Of a stretch of DNA of 41,821 nucleotides, positions 15,102 to 22,642 are shown piece by piece. The notes beneath the pieces were generated by a model, which saw only the letters and a program-made list of their open reading frames with translations, was not told the origin of the DNA and made no database searches. Position 1 is the first letter of the stretch, and each line of letters opens with the position of its first letter. Source of the DNA: JBLINH01 sp047639165 (GTDB taxonomy: Bacteria > Patescibacteriota > Minisyncoccia > Phycocordibacterales > JAACPR01); the NCBI GenBank assembly GCA_047639165.1, contig JBLINH010000006.1, positions 1-41,821 on the forward strand. Reading direction: 5' to 3'. Both the position numbers and the translations under genes were made by a program.

Positions 15102-16100
15102 ATGCGTAGCACTAATGTAAAATTATTTAACAGTTTTTTTCCTCCACCAAGCTATTTGTCGCTTTGCCCATACTCTCTGGACCTATCACCAGATGCTGTT
15201 CGTTTAATGTATTTAAAAGTTAGTAAGCACGGTCTGATACCTAGTGAATACAAAGAAGTTAAACTAAAGGAAAAGTGTAATCTGTTGGAAACATTAGAGG
15301 ATCTAAAAAAGTGTGACGAATTAAGAAGTGTCCTTGTATCTCTAAAAGAAGAGTACGGTATGAAGTTTGTTAATGTCTCTTTGCCTGAAACAAAAACATA
15401 TGTTTTCAGAACAACACTTCCAAAAGAAGCCTTAAAAACAATTTACGAATCAATTTCATTTAAGATTGAAGAGAATGTTCCACTGAAACCCGATGAAGCT
15501 GTTTTTGATTATGATGTCTTAGAAAAAGAAAACGATAAAAAACATGTTGATGTTGTTGTAACAACATTTCCAAAGTCTGTCGTAAGAACTTACACAAAAC
15601 TCTTGAATGAAGTTGGTCTTGTGCCATTATCATTTGAATCAGAAAGCCAATCACTAGCAAGGGCTTTGGTAAAAGAAGATGACCCTTCATCATATTTGAT
15701 ATTAAATATGGCAGAAACAAAGATAGGTATAGCTATTGTTGAACAAAACAAAGTTCAGTACACCTCATCACTACCAATTGTTAGTAAAGATGTGATAGAA
15801 GATCTTAAAGGAGAGAGCGCTGATCATTTGAAGAAACAGATAAATAAGCTTTTGATTTTTTGGTTTACAAACAAAAATGACTTGGGACACAAGGACAAGG
15901 TCGATACTGTAATAATATCTGGTAAGTATGCCTCAGCTCCCGGATTGGTTGATTTCCTTGAGAAGCATCTAGCTATAAAGATAGAAGTGGCTAATGTTTG
16001 GAAGAATTGTTTTGATATAAATGAGTACGTTCCTGACCTTGGTCAAAAGGAGTCCTTAGACTTCGCAATTCCTATAGGACTTTCACTAATTCACCATTAA
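15102..16100 (+). CDS. pilM: PilM-like actin-fold type IV pilus assembly protein
   Basis: PilM is a cytoplasmic actin-like protein that binds the N-terminus of PilN and links the pilus inner-membrane platform to the motor. Seen: SLDLSPDAVRLMYL as the first beta-hairpin, a long central region with SFKIEENVPLKPDEAVFDYDV typical of PilM, the second-domain YLILNMAETKIGIAIVE, and a late VIISGKYASAPGLVDFLE nucleotide-site loop. It is the first gene of a four-gene operon with 1-2 nt spacing. Confidence 0.85.
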   Translation: MRSTNVKLFNSFFPPPSYLSLCPYSLDLSPDAVRLMYLKVSKHGLIPSEYKEVKLKEKCNLLETLEDLKKCDELRSVLVSLKEEYGMKFVNVSLPETKTYVFRTTLPKEALKTIYESISFKIEENVPLKPDEAVFDYDVLEKENDKKHVDVVVTTFPKSVVRTYTKLLNEVGLVPLSFESESQSLARALVKEDDPSSYLILNMAETKIGIAIVEQNKVQYTSSLPIVSKDVIEDLKGESADHLKKQINKLLIFWFTNKNDLGHKDKVDTVIISGKYASAPGLVDFLEKHLAIKIEVANVWKNCFDINEYVPDLGQKESLDFAIPIGLSLIHH

Positions 16101-16101
16101 G

Positions 16102-16638
16102 ATGCTTAGACTATTACTAGAAAACGACAGAAAGAACATTAAAACCGAATATCGTTTTAGGTTCTTTACGCTACTTTCCTTAGTAGTTGTCAGTACAATC
16201 GTAGCTTGGATAATATTCCTATTACCTTCATATCTAGTTCTTTCTGTTGAAGAAAATGAGTATGATGAAAAGATAAAAAAGATAGAGGAATCTAGTCTTT
16301 CAAAAGAAAGAGCAGAATTAACTGGAAGAGTTTCCGAAGTGAATAAGAAGGTGAGTATTTTAGACACAAAAGATTATGATTACGCAGAGTTAGTTGGTGC
16401 TGTGAGAGATGTTTCAGACAACGGTGTAGATGTTGATTTGATTGAGTTCACACATGATGATGATGGGGTATTAGCTATCTCTGTCAGAGGAATCTCTTCT
16501 GGAAGAGATAATCTTTTAGATTTCTCTAAGAAGCTCGAAGATTATGATCGGTTTGAGAAAGCAGAGTTTCCTTTCTCTGACTTTGCTAAAGAATCAGAAA
16601 TACCATTCTCTATTACAGTAACTGTTGTGCCACTATAA
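16102..16638 (+). CDS. pilN: PilN-like inner-membrane protein
   Basis: 178 aa: a short cytoplasmic N-terminus (MLRLLLENDRKNIKTEYR), one transmembrane helix at residues 24-46, a coiled-coil stretch of about 50 residues, then an alpha/beta domain of ferredoxin-like type. This topology and the position between pilM and the PilO-like gene identify it as PilN; sequence similarity alone would be weak. Confidence 0.75.
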   Translation: MLRLLLENDRKNIKTEYRFRFFTLLSLVVVSTIVAWIIFLLPSYLVLSVEENEYDEKIKKIEESSLSKERAELTGRVSEVNKKVSILDTKDYDYAELVGAVRDVSDNGVDVDLIEFTHDDDGVLAISVRGISSGRDNLLDFSKKLEDYDRFEKAEFPFSDFAKESEIPFSITVTVVPL

Positions 16639-16640
16639 TT

Positions 16641-17204
16641 ATGAAAAACTCTAACACCAAAAAAACACTTGTTTTAATGACCGTGATCCTTGTTCTCGTA
16701 TCTACTCTATTGGTTGTTATGAGTAATATGATTGAAAAGAAAAAGAGTAATATATTTTCTATGAAAGAAACCATAGGAAACTTTGAGGATGGAACAAGTA
16801 CAGTTTTCCTTAAAAGAGACATAGAAAACAATATAGAGAACATCACAAAAATAGATTCTGTATTTATAGACCAAGATAGAGAGATAGATTTTCTTGAAGA
16901 GATTGAAGAAGTGGGTAGATCAGCGGGAGTTATTGTTTCCATCCAAGATGTTAGTGTTGAGGATGTTAACAGAAAAAGAAAAGTTGAAAATGAAGATGGA
17001 ACTGTTGAAGCGGTCGATTATAGATCACACGGTGTTGTTTTAGTTAGTTTCAGTATAGAGGGTGAAGAAGAAAATGCTGTAAATTTTGTATCTCTACTTG
17101 ATGGAATGGGCAGGAAAGTTAGTATAAGAGATATGAGATTGACTAAAAATAGTGAAACTTCCGAGTGGAAGGGTCTTTTTAAGATAACAGGAGTAGCAAA
17201 TTAA
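16641..17204 (+). CDS. pilO: PilO-like inner-membrane protein
   Basis: 187 aa: a transmembrane helix at residues 9-30, a coiled coil, and a C-terminal domain with FLEEIEEVGRSAGVIVSIQDVSV and a final strand-rich part. Like PilO it should heterodimerise with PilN to build the alignment complex. It is identified mostly from topology and gene order. Confidence 0.72.
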   Translation: MKNSNTKKTLVLMTVILVLVSTLLVVMSNMIEKKKSNIFSMKETIGNFEDGTSTVFLKRDIENNIENITKIDSVFIDQDREIDFLEEIEEVGRSAGVIVSIQDVSVEDVNRKRKVENEDGTVEAVDYRSHGVVLVSFSIEGEEENAVNFVSLLDGMGRKVSIRDMRLTKNSETSEWKGLFKITGVAN

Positions 17205-17205
17205 T

Positions 17206-17481
17206 ATGTTTTCATTATTGTTCAAAAAAAATAATAAAAGTATAAAAAACAAGGTTGAAAAGAAAAACCACAGAGTATCAATATCCGGTATGAGTGTGTA
17301 TGCAGACTGGTATATAATCATGACCATAGGAGTGATTATGTTATTTATATCTATACTTCACTCATACAGTACCTACAGGCATGTTTCGGATATTGAGGTG
17401 TCTGAAAGTATTGATGAAAGTGTGACAAACAAGCTAGACGTAGAGAGATTAAATTCAGTGATTTTAGACATGAATTTATAA
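17206..17481 (+). CDS. Small membrane protein at the end of the pilMNO-like operon
   Basis: 91 aa with a very basic N-terminus (KKNNKSIKNKVEKKNHR), one transmembrane helix near residues 34-52, and an acidic C-terminal half. It starts 1 nt after the pilO stop, so it is cotranscribed. A PilP-like or accessory platform role is possible, but there is no recognisable PilP domain. Confidence 0.65.
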   Translation: MFSLLFKKNNKSIKNKVEKKNHRVSISGMSVYADWYIIMTIGVIMLFISILHSYSTYRHVSDIEVSESIDESVTNKLDVERLNSVILDMNL

Positions 17482-17533
17482 CAGGGTAGTGCATAAGCTG
17501 TATTATGTGATATAAAGAATGTTCTAAATATCT

Positions 17534-17605
17534 GCTCCCGTAGTTTAATGGATAGAACATGGGACTTCTAAGCCTATAGTGGGGGTTCGATTCCTCCCGG
17601 GAGCA
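17534..17605 (+). tRNA. tRNA-Arg (UCU)
   Basis: Acceptor GCTCCCG pairs with CGGGAGC, anticodon TCT at 17567-17569, T-loop TTCGATT. Discriminator A is followed by CCA (17606-17608), the only tRNA here with an encoded CCA. One A-G mismatch tops the anticodon stem. Confidence 0.93.
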
Positions 17606-17628
17606 CCAAATAAAGTATAGTAGAACAC

Positions 17629-17657
17629 TTGACATTTATCTATAAAAGTGATATTAA
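17629..17657 (+). promoter_or_regulatory. Promoter of the first coiled-coil surface protein
   Basis: Consensus -35 TTGACA (17629-17634), 17 bp spacer, -10 TATTAA (17652-17657). The leader of about 60 nt contains a hairpin formed by AAATCGTC and GACGGATTT (one bulge) near 17688-17708. Confidence 0.7.
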
Positions 17658-17723
17658 TCTTGTTGATAGATCTTTAAAATATTTTAAAATCGTCAAACGA
17701 CGGATTTAGAATACATAAAAACA

Positions 17724-19031
17724 ATGAGAAAAAAAACAACGCTAGGTTGGGTCATGAGCTTGCTCATGACATTCACTATTTCAACTCTCACAGTCCACGC
17801 GGATTGGAAAGACGATGAGATCAACCGCTTAGAACAAGCGGTTGAAGATGCTTGGGATGCGCATGATGACGCTTGGGCAGCACACGATGCTGTTTGGGTG
17901 GCACTTGATGCACTCGAGTTAGACAAGAACGCAAAGATCGCGCTCTTACAAAGCTTAGTCGATGACCTTCAGGGGTCACTAACTTTCGAGCTAAACAAGT
18001 CTGAAGGTTTGCAAACTCAGGTTGATGATCTCGAGGGGTCACTAACTTTCGAGCTAAACAAGTCTGAAGGTTTGCAAACTCAGGTTGATGATCTCGAGGG
18101 AAGTGTTGGCTGGTATTCTTTTGCTTTAGTGGAAAAGGAACAGTACATTGCCGAACTTAAGTCTGAAATCGCAGTACTCGTCGCGGACGATGCAGAACAT
18201 CATGAAGATAATCTTTCGCATCACAATGAAATCGATGCTTTAGAAAATCAGATTGCCGAACTTAAGTCTGAAATCGCAGTACTCGTCGCGGACGATGCAG
18301 AACATCATGTTGATCTAAGGGGTCAATTGGCGCAAGCTGAATCAGAACTTTCACAAGTTCGTAGTAATTTACGAGATTGTGAAGTAAGGCTAGCTTCGGC
18401 TGGTGTAAACCACAGAGATGCATATTCTCAGCTTCAAGCTGATCTAGACATATCTCTTAAGGCGAATCAGAATCTTGAAACTGAACTCGCTGCGTCTGTT
18501 ATGAATGTTACCAACATTCAGAACGAACTCACGCAGACAACAACAGCAAACGCTGATCTACAAGAAAGCTTTACTAATATCACCATCGAATTTGGAGACG
18601 TTAGTGGAATTGAAGGAGATCTGAACGTTCAAGTTGGATTGTTCCAGGAAACTATGACCGAAAACAGTGGTCTCAATAGTGAGGTTACAAACCTCACGGA
18701 ACAAGTCCAAGAGTTCGAAGCTAAAAACGGAGAACTTAGCGGTTTGATTACGGGACTTCATTCAGAAGTTAACCGCCTGAAAGGATTGGTTGATATTGCT
18801 TCTGACAAGAATGATCTTTTGGACCGGATTCGTGACCTAGAAGACATCATTGACGCTATGAGTTCTATGAATGGACTCACTATCGTTGGTGATCCACACA
18901 CTGCAGACATCCTTGTTCTGCAAGGTTCCAGTGATCTTCGTCGCTGGAACGAATTGGTAGCGGTTGATGTTTTGGGGTCTGGTAAAAAGTTTACTGGGTT
19001 CCGTTTAGCCTTGGTTAATTCCGGGGAATAA
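17724..19031 (+). CDS. Secreted coiled-coil protein with internal repeats
   Basis: 435 aa. Residues 1-27 form a signal peptide (MRKKTTLGWVMSLLMTFTIS, ending VHA). Most of the remainder is predicted coiled coil with heptad pattern. A 21-residue unit (GSLTFELNKSEGL then QTQVDDLE) occurs twice in tandem and a unit IAELKSEIAVLVADDAEHH occurs twice 35 residues apart; both periods are whole heptads. The last 55 residues differ (LQGSSDLRRWNELVAVD ... FTGFRLA) and may be a small beta domain. Probably a stalk-like surface or envelope protein. It is more GC-rich than its neighbours. The next gene shares parts of it. Confidence 0.8.
   Translation: MRKKTTLGWVMSLLMTFTISTLTVHADWKDDEINRLEQAVEDAWDAHDDAWAAHDAVWVALDALELDKNAKIALLQSLVDDLQGSLTFELNKSEGLQTQVDDLEGSLTFELNKSEGLQTQVDDLEGSVGWYSFALVEKEQYIAELKSEIAVLVADDAEHHEDNLSHHNEIDALENQIAELKSEIAVLVADDAEHHVDLRGQLAQAESELSQVRSNLRDCEVRLASAGVNHRDAYSQLQADLDISLKANQNLETELAASVMNVTNIQNELTQTTTANADLQESFTNITIEFGDVSGIEGDLNVQVGLFQETMTENSGLNSEVTNLTEQVQEFEAKNGELSGLITGLHSEVNRLKGLVDIASDKNDLLDRIRDLEDIIDAMSSMNGLTIVGDPHTADILVLQGSSDLRRWNELVAVDVLGSGKKFTGFRLALVNSGE
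17972..18097 (+). repeat. 63-bp tandem duplication inside the coiled-coil gene
   Basis: Two essentially identical 63-bp units, starting at 17972 and 18035, encode the 21-residue coiled-coil module. The near-identity at silent sites means a recent duplication. A related unit lies at 20089-20142 in the next gene. Confidence 0.9.
18147..18309 (+). repeat. Pair of identical 58-bp repeats inside the coiled-coil gene
   Basis: Copies at 18147-18204 and 18252-18309 are identical, 105 bp apart (35 codons, five heptads). The spacing keeps both reading frame and heptad register. Confidence 0.9.
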
Positions 19032-19049
19032 CATCTCCTCTTGTTTTGA

Positions 19050-19118
19050 CCCTCGCCGCAATCGCGGCGAGGGAACAAATCTGATTTACATACGTAAAGC
19101 AGATTTTTTTGTTTTTTT
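19050..19118 (+). terminator. Double terminator after the coiled-coil gene
   Basis: First stem CCCTCGCCGC/GCGGCGAGGG (19050-19073, tetraloop AATC). Second stem AAATCTG plus inner TTTAC pairs with GTAAA and CAGATTT (19077-19106), followed by a long T-run to 19118. A further small ACCCC/GGGGT hairpin follows near 19123-19140. The rest of the 238-bp gap holds the next promoter. Confidence 0.85.
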
Positions 19119-19168
19119 ATGTACCCCTTAAAGTAGGGGTGTGAGGGGTTGCATACTACCTACAACTA

Positions 19169-19198
19169 TTGACAAAAGGGATATATATGTGCTATAAT
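19169..19198 (+). promoter_or_regulatory. Promoter of the LamG coiled-coil gene
   Basis: Consensus -35 TTGACA (19169-19174), 18 bp spacer, consensus -10 TATAAT (19193-19198). Confidence 0.8.
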
Positions 19199-19210
19199 TA
19201 TGAGAGATAG

Positions 19211-19233
19211 GGTTACGTTAGAAAGACGTAACC
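19211..19233 (+). promoter_or_regulatory. 5' leader hairpin of the LamG coiled-coil gene
   Basis: GGTTACGT pairs perfectly with ACGTAACC around a 7-nt loop, close to the predicted mRNA 5' end. This position often protects mRNA from decay. A Shine-Dalgarno AAAGGA follows, 10-15 nt before the ATG. Confidence 0.6.
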
Positions 19234-19269
19234 TGTTATTTAAACCAAAAAAAAAAGGAATAGAAGAAT

Positions 19270-20451
19270 ATGAAGAAGATCATTGTAATTTTCACGGCCA
19301 TTGTTCTGGCCACAATATCAACATTAAAAGCTGGATCTTTACAGACCAGCGCTAGTGAAGTCGCTTGGACTCCTGTGGAGGATATCAGTAAGCTCAGTTG
19401 GGATTTTACAATAGAGGCTTACGTAAAGCTCCAAAACCTACCTACAAACGGTGCTATCGCATCGATTGTAGGAAGAACAAATTCTGATCCTCAGAAAAAC
19501 TCTTGGAACTTCGGTTTCAAAAAGGAGGAAGCAGATATTTTTCTCTATCTTTCCTTAAAAGATGGAGCGGAAACCTGGGTGAAAGCCGGGATTCAAGCAG
19601 GAAGTACATATCATGTCGCTGTGGTAAAAAATGGCGATGACATCAAGTTCTACAAAGATGGAGATCTTGTAGGTACTCAAGGTCTTCAAACAAATTCGTC
19701 GCTGGTTAACACTCAGATTTCTCTGGGCAAAGGCCTCGATGGCTGTATCGATAATCTTCGGATCTGGGACCATGCACGGTCTCAATCTGCCATCCAAGAG
19801 GGGATGACAGAAGTTATCTACAATCAGCCCGGTCTTGCCGCTAGCTGGAATTTCGATTCAAACTATGAGAAGTTTGATTATACGGGAACCCATCAGAATT
19901 TAAATTTTGATGATGGCAGTTACGGCGATGATTTAGGATTAGTAGATCCTGATCCTGATCCTGATCCTGATCCTGATCCGCGCATTGCGGAACTGGAAGC
20001 TTTGGTAGCTTCACTTGAAGCTACCAATAAAGAAAACACGACACTCCTTTCGGAGTGTCGTGCGGACAAGGTTGGACTTCAACAACAAGTCGATGACCTT
20101 AAGGGGTCATTAGACTTTGAGTTGAACAAGTCCGAAGGGCTTGCACAGGAGTTGGAGGACTGCAAAGGTTCATTGGCTTTCGAGCTGATCCACCTTGCAG
20201 AGCATGACGAGGAGATAGTTGAGCTTAAGACTCAACTGTCTTTAAACGATGACATGATCATCGATCTAGAGGGTCAAGTCATGACCCTTGAGCAAGAGAT
20301 TGCTCTGTCGGATGTCCACTTAGTGGACGGGCCTAGCCCTACCGATGCATACCTCGAGTATGCATCTCATCCGGCAGGTCCTTGGATGTCAACCGATGCC
20401 TCGGTTGACATCACAAGTGGTGTCCGGTTCTTCCGAGTTGCGACTCGGTAA
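19270..20451 (+). CDS. Secreted LamG-like domain plus coiled-coil protein
   Basis: 393 aa. A signal peptide (residues 1-21) is followed by a LamG/concanavalin-like domain to about residue 215 (FTIEAYVKLQNLP, IKFYKDGDLVG, GCIDNLRIWDHARS, typical of LamG_3). Then come a DP-repeat linker (about 228-239) and a coiled coil. The coiled coil contains VDDLKGSLDFELNKSEGL, nearly the module duplicated in the previous gene. The end (YLEYASHPAGPWM ... FFRVATR) parallels the C-terminus of the previous protein. Likely a surface adhesin binding glycans or proteins; the ligand is unknown. Confidence 0.8.
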   Translation: MKKIIVIFTAIVLATISTLKAGSLQTSASEVAWTPVEDISKLSWDFTIEAYVKLQNLPTNGAIASIVGRTNSDPQKNSWNFGFKKEEADIFLYLSLKDGAETWVKAGIQAGSTYHVAVVKNGDDIKFYKDGDLVGTQGLQTNSSLVNTQISLGKGLDGCIDNLRIWDHARSQSAIQEGMTEVIYNQPGLAASWNFDSNYEKFDYTGTHQNLNFDDGSYGDDLGLVDPDPDPDPDPDPRIAELEALVASLEATNKENTTLLSECRADKVGLQQQVDDLKGSLDFELNKSEGLAQELEDCKGSLAFELIHLAEHDEEIVELKTQLSLNDDMIIDLEGQVMTLEQEIALSDVHLVDGPSPTDAYLEYASHPAGPWMSTDASVDITSGVRFFRVATR

Positions 20452-20474
20452 AACAGTGGTTCTAATCCACTAAC

Positions 20475-20512
20475 AAGACCCTTAACACTTCGGTGTTAAG
20501 GGTCTTTTTTCT
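20475..20512 (+). terminator. Terminator with UUCG tetraloop
   Basis: A perfect 14-bp stem AAGACCCTTAACAC/GTGTTAAGGGTCTT capped by TTCG, followed by T6. Confidence 0.92.
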
Positions 20513-20555
20513 TGCCCTTTTTTCAATAATAATGTATTTTTAGATGTACCCTAAA

Positions 20556-20628
20556 GGGCGATTAGCTCAGTTGGTAGAGCAGCTCGTTTACACCGAGAAG
20601 GTCAGGAGTTCAAGTCTTCTATCGCCCA
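20556..20628 (+). tRNA. tRNA-Val (UAC)
   Basis: Acceptor GGGCGAT pairs with ATCGCCC, anticodon TAC at 20589-20591, T-loop TTCAAGT, discriminator A. CCA is not encoded. Confidence 0.94.
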
Positions 20629-20638
20629 CACAAATATA

Positions 20639-20666
20639 TTGACATTGCACTAACAATGTATATACT
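20639..20666 (+). promoter_or_regulatory. Promoter/operator of the dinJ-yafQ operon
   Basis: -35 TTGACA (20639-20644), 16 bp spacer, -10 TATACT (20661-20666), 7 nt before the ATG at 20674. The inverted repeat ACATTG-n6-CAATGT (20642-20659) and palindrome GTATATAC (20658-20665) overlap the promoter, as expected for autorepression by the antitoxin. Confidence 0.65.
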
Positions 20667-20673
20667 ACATGTT

Positions 20674-20931
20674 ATGACTAATGTAACAATTCGTATTGAC
20701 GAAAAATTAAAAAAAGATGCTAAGAATACCTTAGCAAAACAAGGACTTGATATGTCTACCGCTATTAAGATGTTTTTCAATCAAGTAGTGATTGAAAAGG
20801 GTCTACCTTTTTTACCAACACATAATGAAGAAACATTAAAAAAACGTTGGGATGCAGAAGTAAAAGATGCTTTGAAAAATGGAAAATCATACAGTAGTGG
20901 AAAAGAACTACTAGCAGATTTAATAGATTAA
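20674..20931 (+). CDS. dinJ: RelB/DinJ-family antitoxin
   Basis: 85 aa from MTNVTIRIDEKLKKDAK, a ribbon-helix-helix N-terminus with AIKMFFNQVV as the second helix. A C-terminal toxin-wrapping region follows (ETLKKRWDAEVKDALKNG). The frame is open upstream to 20656, but the -10 box at 20661-20666 overlaps that start, so 20674 is preferred. The toxin gene follows after 2 nt. Confidence 0.88.
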   Translation: MTNVTIRIDEKLKKDAKNTLAKQGLDMSTAIKMFFNQVVIEKGLPFLPTHNEETLKKRWDAEVKDALKNGKSYSSGKELLADLID

Positions 20932-20933
20932 CA

Positions 20934-21221
20934 ATGTATCATGCCCACCGAACTAAAAAGTTTGAAAAATCTTTAATCAAGCTTTACAGGTCTGGTAAAT
21001 TAAGTAAGAGTATTATTTCTGATATTGAGTATATTATTGATACCTTAAAAGAAGGTAAAATATTACCAAAAAAATTTAAAGATCATTCATTATTAGGAAA
21101 TCTTAGATCCTATAAAGAATGTCACATACGACATGATCTACTGTTAGTATATGAAATTCTTGAAGAGGAGCTCGTATTGGTTTTGATGGATATTGGACCT
21201 CACTCATACGTTTTCAATTAA
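20934..21221 (+). CDS. yafQ: YafQ-type RelE-superfamily toxin
   Basis: A 95 aa ribosome-dependent mRNA endonuclease. The pattern of YafQ is present: H51 in DHSLLGNL, H64 in ECHIRHD, D68, H90 and F94 at the C-terminus (GPHSYVF). These correspond to the catalytic His/Asp/Phe set of E. coli YafQ. The toxin looks intact and is paired with an intact antitoxin, unlike the mazEF locus at 4.1-4.7 kb. Confidence 0.9.
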   Translation: MYHAHRTKKFEKSLIKLYRSGKLSKSIISDIEYIIDTLKEGKILPKKFKDHSLLGNLRSYKECHIRHDLLLVYEILEEELVLVLMDIGPHSYVFN

Positions 21222-21250
21222 AATGATTTTACAAAAATAACACTAAACAA

Positions 21251-21967
21251 ATGTCCCTAGAGATAATATTTGAAGATAACAACATATTAGCAGTAAACAA
21301 ACCTGCGGGTCTTGTCGTGCACTCTGACGGAAAAACAAAGGAAGAAACTTTAACAGATTTAATACTGAAAGAATATCCAGAAGTTCAGGGAGTAGGGGAG
21401 CCACTAGAACTTAAGGACAAAACTGTAATTGATAGACCAGGAATAGTTCACAGACTAGATCGAGATACATCAGGAGTAATTTTAATAGCAAAAAATCAAG
21501 AATCTCACTCACATCTAAAGAAACAGTTTCAAGATCGAGAGATTGAAAAAACATACCATTCTTTTGTATATGGAAATATAAAAGAAGATGATGGTGTTAT
21601 TGATAGACCTATAGGAAGAAGTAAGAAAGATTTTAGACAGTGGTCCGCACAAAGGGGTGCAAGGGGTGTCATGAGAGAAGCTGTGACAAATTTTAAAGTA
21701 TTAGATAGAGGACAGGATGGTGATGAACACTACACTTTCGTTGAGGTAAAACCAAAAACAGGAAGAACACATCAGATTAGAGTTCATATGAAAGCATTTA
21801 ATCATCCAGTTGTTTGCGACAAACTATATGCAGAAAGTAGACTTTGTATTTTGGGGTTCAAAAGACTAGCTCTTCACGCAAGAAAGATTTCCTTCAAGGA
21901 TTTGAATGGAGATATGCAGGAGGTAGAAGCTCCATATGCAGATGATTTTGTAGAGGCGATGATATAA
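21251..21967 (+). CDS. RluA/RluD-family pseudouridine synthase
   Basis: Isomerises uridines in 23S rRNA or tRNA. Seen: IIFEDNNILAVNKPAGLVVH, the catalytic HRLDRDTSG with D70, KTYHSFVYG, and VKPKTGRTHQIRVHM. The 238 aa lack an N-terminal S4 domain, so the enzyme is RluA-like in architecture. A deletion between THQIRVHM and the end keeps it short. The exact target site cannot be assigned. Confidence 0.9.
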   Translation: MSLEIIFEDNNILAVNKPAGLVVHSDGKTKEETLTDLILKEYPEVQGVGEPLELKDKTVIDRPGIVHRLDRDTSGVILIAKNQESHSHLKKQFQDREIEKTYHSFVYGNIKEDDGVIDRPIGRSKKDFRQWSAQRGARGVMREAVTNFKVLDRGQDGDEHYTFVEVKPKTGRTHQIRVHMKAFNHPVVCDKLYAESRLCILGFKRLALHARKISFKDLNGDMQEVEAPYADDFVEAMI

Positions 21968-21977
21968 AAAGAACGGT

Positions 21978-22253
21978 TTATATTCTATTTATCTCTCCTT
22001 GTTTTATAATTTCAATTATTTCGTAGGCAAGTAGTATTCCTGAGAACATGATGAAGAAGAAGTCTACTAAGTGTCCGTTCCAGAAAAAGTCTTCAGCATC
22101 AAGATAAGTGAAATAGAAATCTCCAACAGCTTGTGAAAGAAAAGATCCTGCTAGATACACTAGAGACTTAAAAATTTTTCCTCCTGCAAGAAACAATGTA
22201 ATTAGTGCAATAGAAACTATTACAAGATCTCTAGGGTTGTACATATCATTCAC
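21978..22253 (-). CDS. Small polytopic membrane protein
   Basis: 91 aa with about three hydrophobic helices (LVIVSIALITLFLAG, LVYLAGSFLSQAVGDFYFTY, VDFFFIMFSGILLAYEII). The acidic/aromatic spacing GDFYFTYLDAEDFFWNGHLVD resembles the last part of seven-helix sensor modules, so it may be a truncated membrane sensor. An AGGTG Shine-Dalgarno-like site favours the second ATG (MYNPRD). It converges on the pseudouridine synthase gene. Confidence 0.6.
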   Translation of the reverse strand: MNDMYNPRDLVIVSIALITLFLAGGKIFKSLVYLAGSFLSQAVGDFYFTYLDAEDFFWNGHLVDFFFIMFSGILLAYEIIEIIKQGEINRI

Positions 22254-22295
22254 CTATTTGTTCAAAAGGTGATGAAAGATATCAAATTTATGGTG

Positions 22296-22324
22296 TTGAC
22301 TCACTTTAATAAAGATGATATTTT
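22296..22324 (+). promoter_or_regulatory. Promoter of the 22374 small-protein gene
   Basis: -35 TTGACT (22296-22301), 17 bp spacer, -10 TATTTT (22319-22324). The leader of about 45 nt contains the hairpin GTGGC/GCCAC near 22336-22352. Confidence 0.55.
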
Positions 22325-22373
22325 TCTATACGGCGTGGCAATAAAGCCACAACAGAACCCACTAATTGAAATC

Positions 22374-22532
22374 ATGTCTCAATCAAGTCACACGGCAAGA
22401 AAGAAGTACCGTAGAAAAGGACGAAACTTTGATAATGGGACTAACGTCACTAGTTTAGTGACACCTAAAGATAATGTCGTTCCAGCTAGTTCCAAGAGCA
22501 AAGAGGACGAGAAAGACAAAACTTCAGAATAG
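22374..22532 (+). CDS. Small charged protein upstream of rplS
   Basis: 52 aa: a basic N-terminal half (SHTARKKYRRKGRNFD) and an acidic/lysine tail (SSKSKEDEKDKTSE). It is probably disordered and may bind RNA or ribosomes. The frame is open back to 22269, but a promoter at 22296-22324 lies inside that region, so ATG 22374 is preferred. It has its own terminator before rplS. No family is recognised. Confidence 0.5.
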   Translation: MSQSSHTARKKYRRKGRNFDNGTNVTSLVTPKDNVVPASSKSKEDEKDKTSE

Positions 22533-22559
22533 GGTTCATTTACGAACCAATTTTTATAG

Positions 22560-22586
22560 CCGCCGCCCCAAAGGGGTGGCGGTTTT
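22560..22586 (+). terminator. GC-rich terminator upstream of rplS
   Basis: CCGCCGCCCC pairs with GGGGTGGCGG (one G-U), tight AAA loop, then TTTT. Confidence 0.8.
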
Positions 22587-22596
22587 AAACGTTCTC

Positions 22597-22625
22597 TTGA
22601 TAAAAGAAATAAGCTGTGCTAAAGT
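22597..22625 (+). promoter_or_regulatory. rplS promoter
   Basis: -35 TTGATA (22597-22602), 17 bp spacer, extended -10 TGcTAAAGT (hexamer 22620-22625). It has nearly the same form as the rpsT promoter. The start is predicted about 10 nt before the ATG. Confidence 0.65.
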
Positions 22626-22642
22626 GTTGCGACATAACGAAT

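Noticed and set aside
17972..18309. CRISPR-like repeat array
   Set aside because: The repeats are coding, in frame with a heptad pattern and without unique spacers.
19948..19980. GATCCT simple repeat as a regulatory microsatellite
   Set aside because: It encodes the Asp-Pro linker of the LamG protein in frame.
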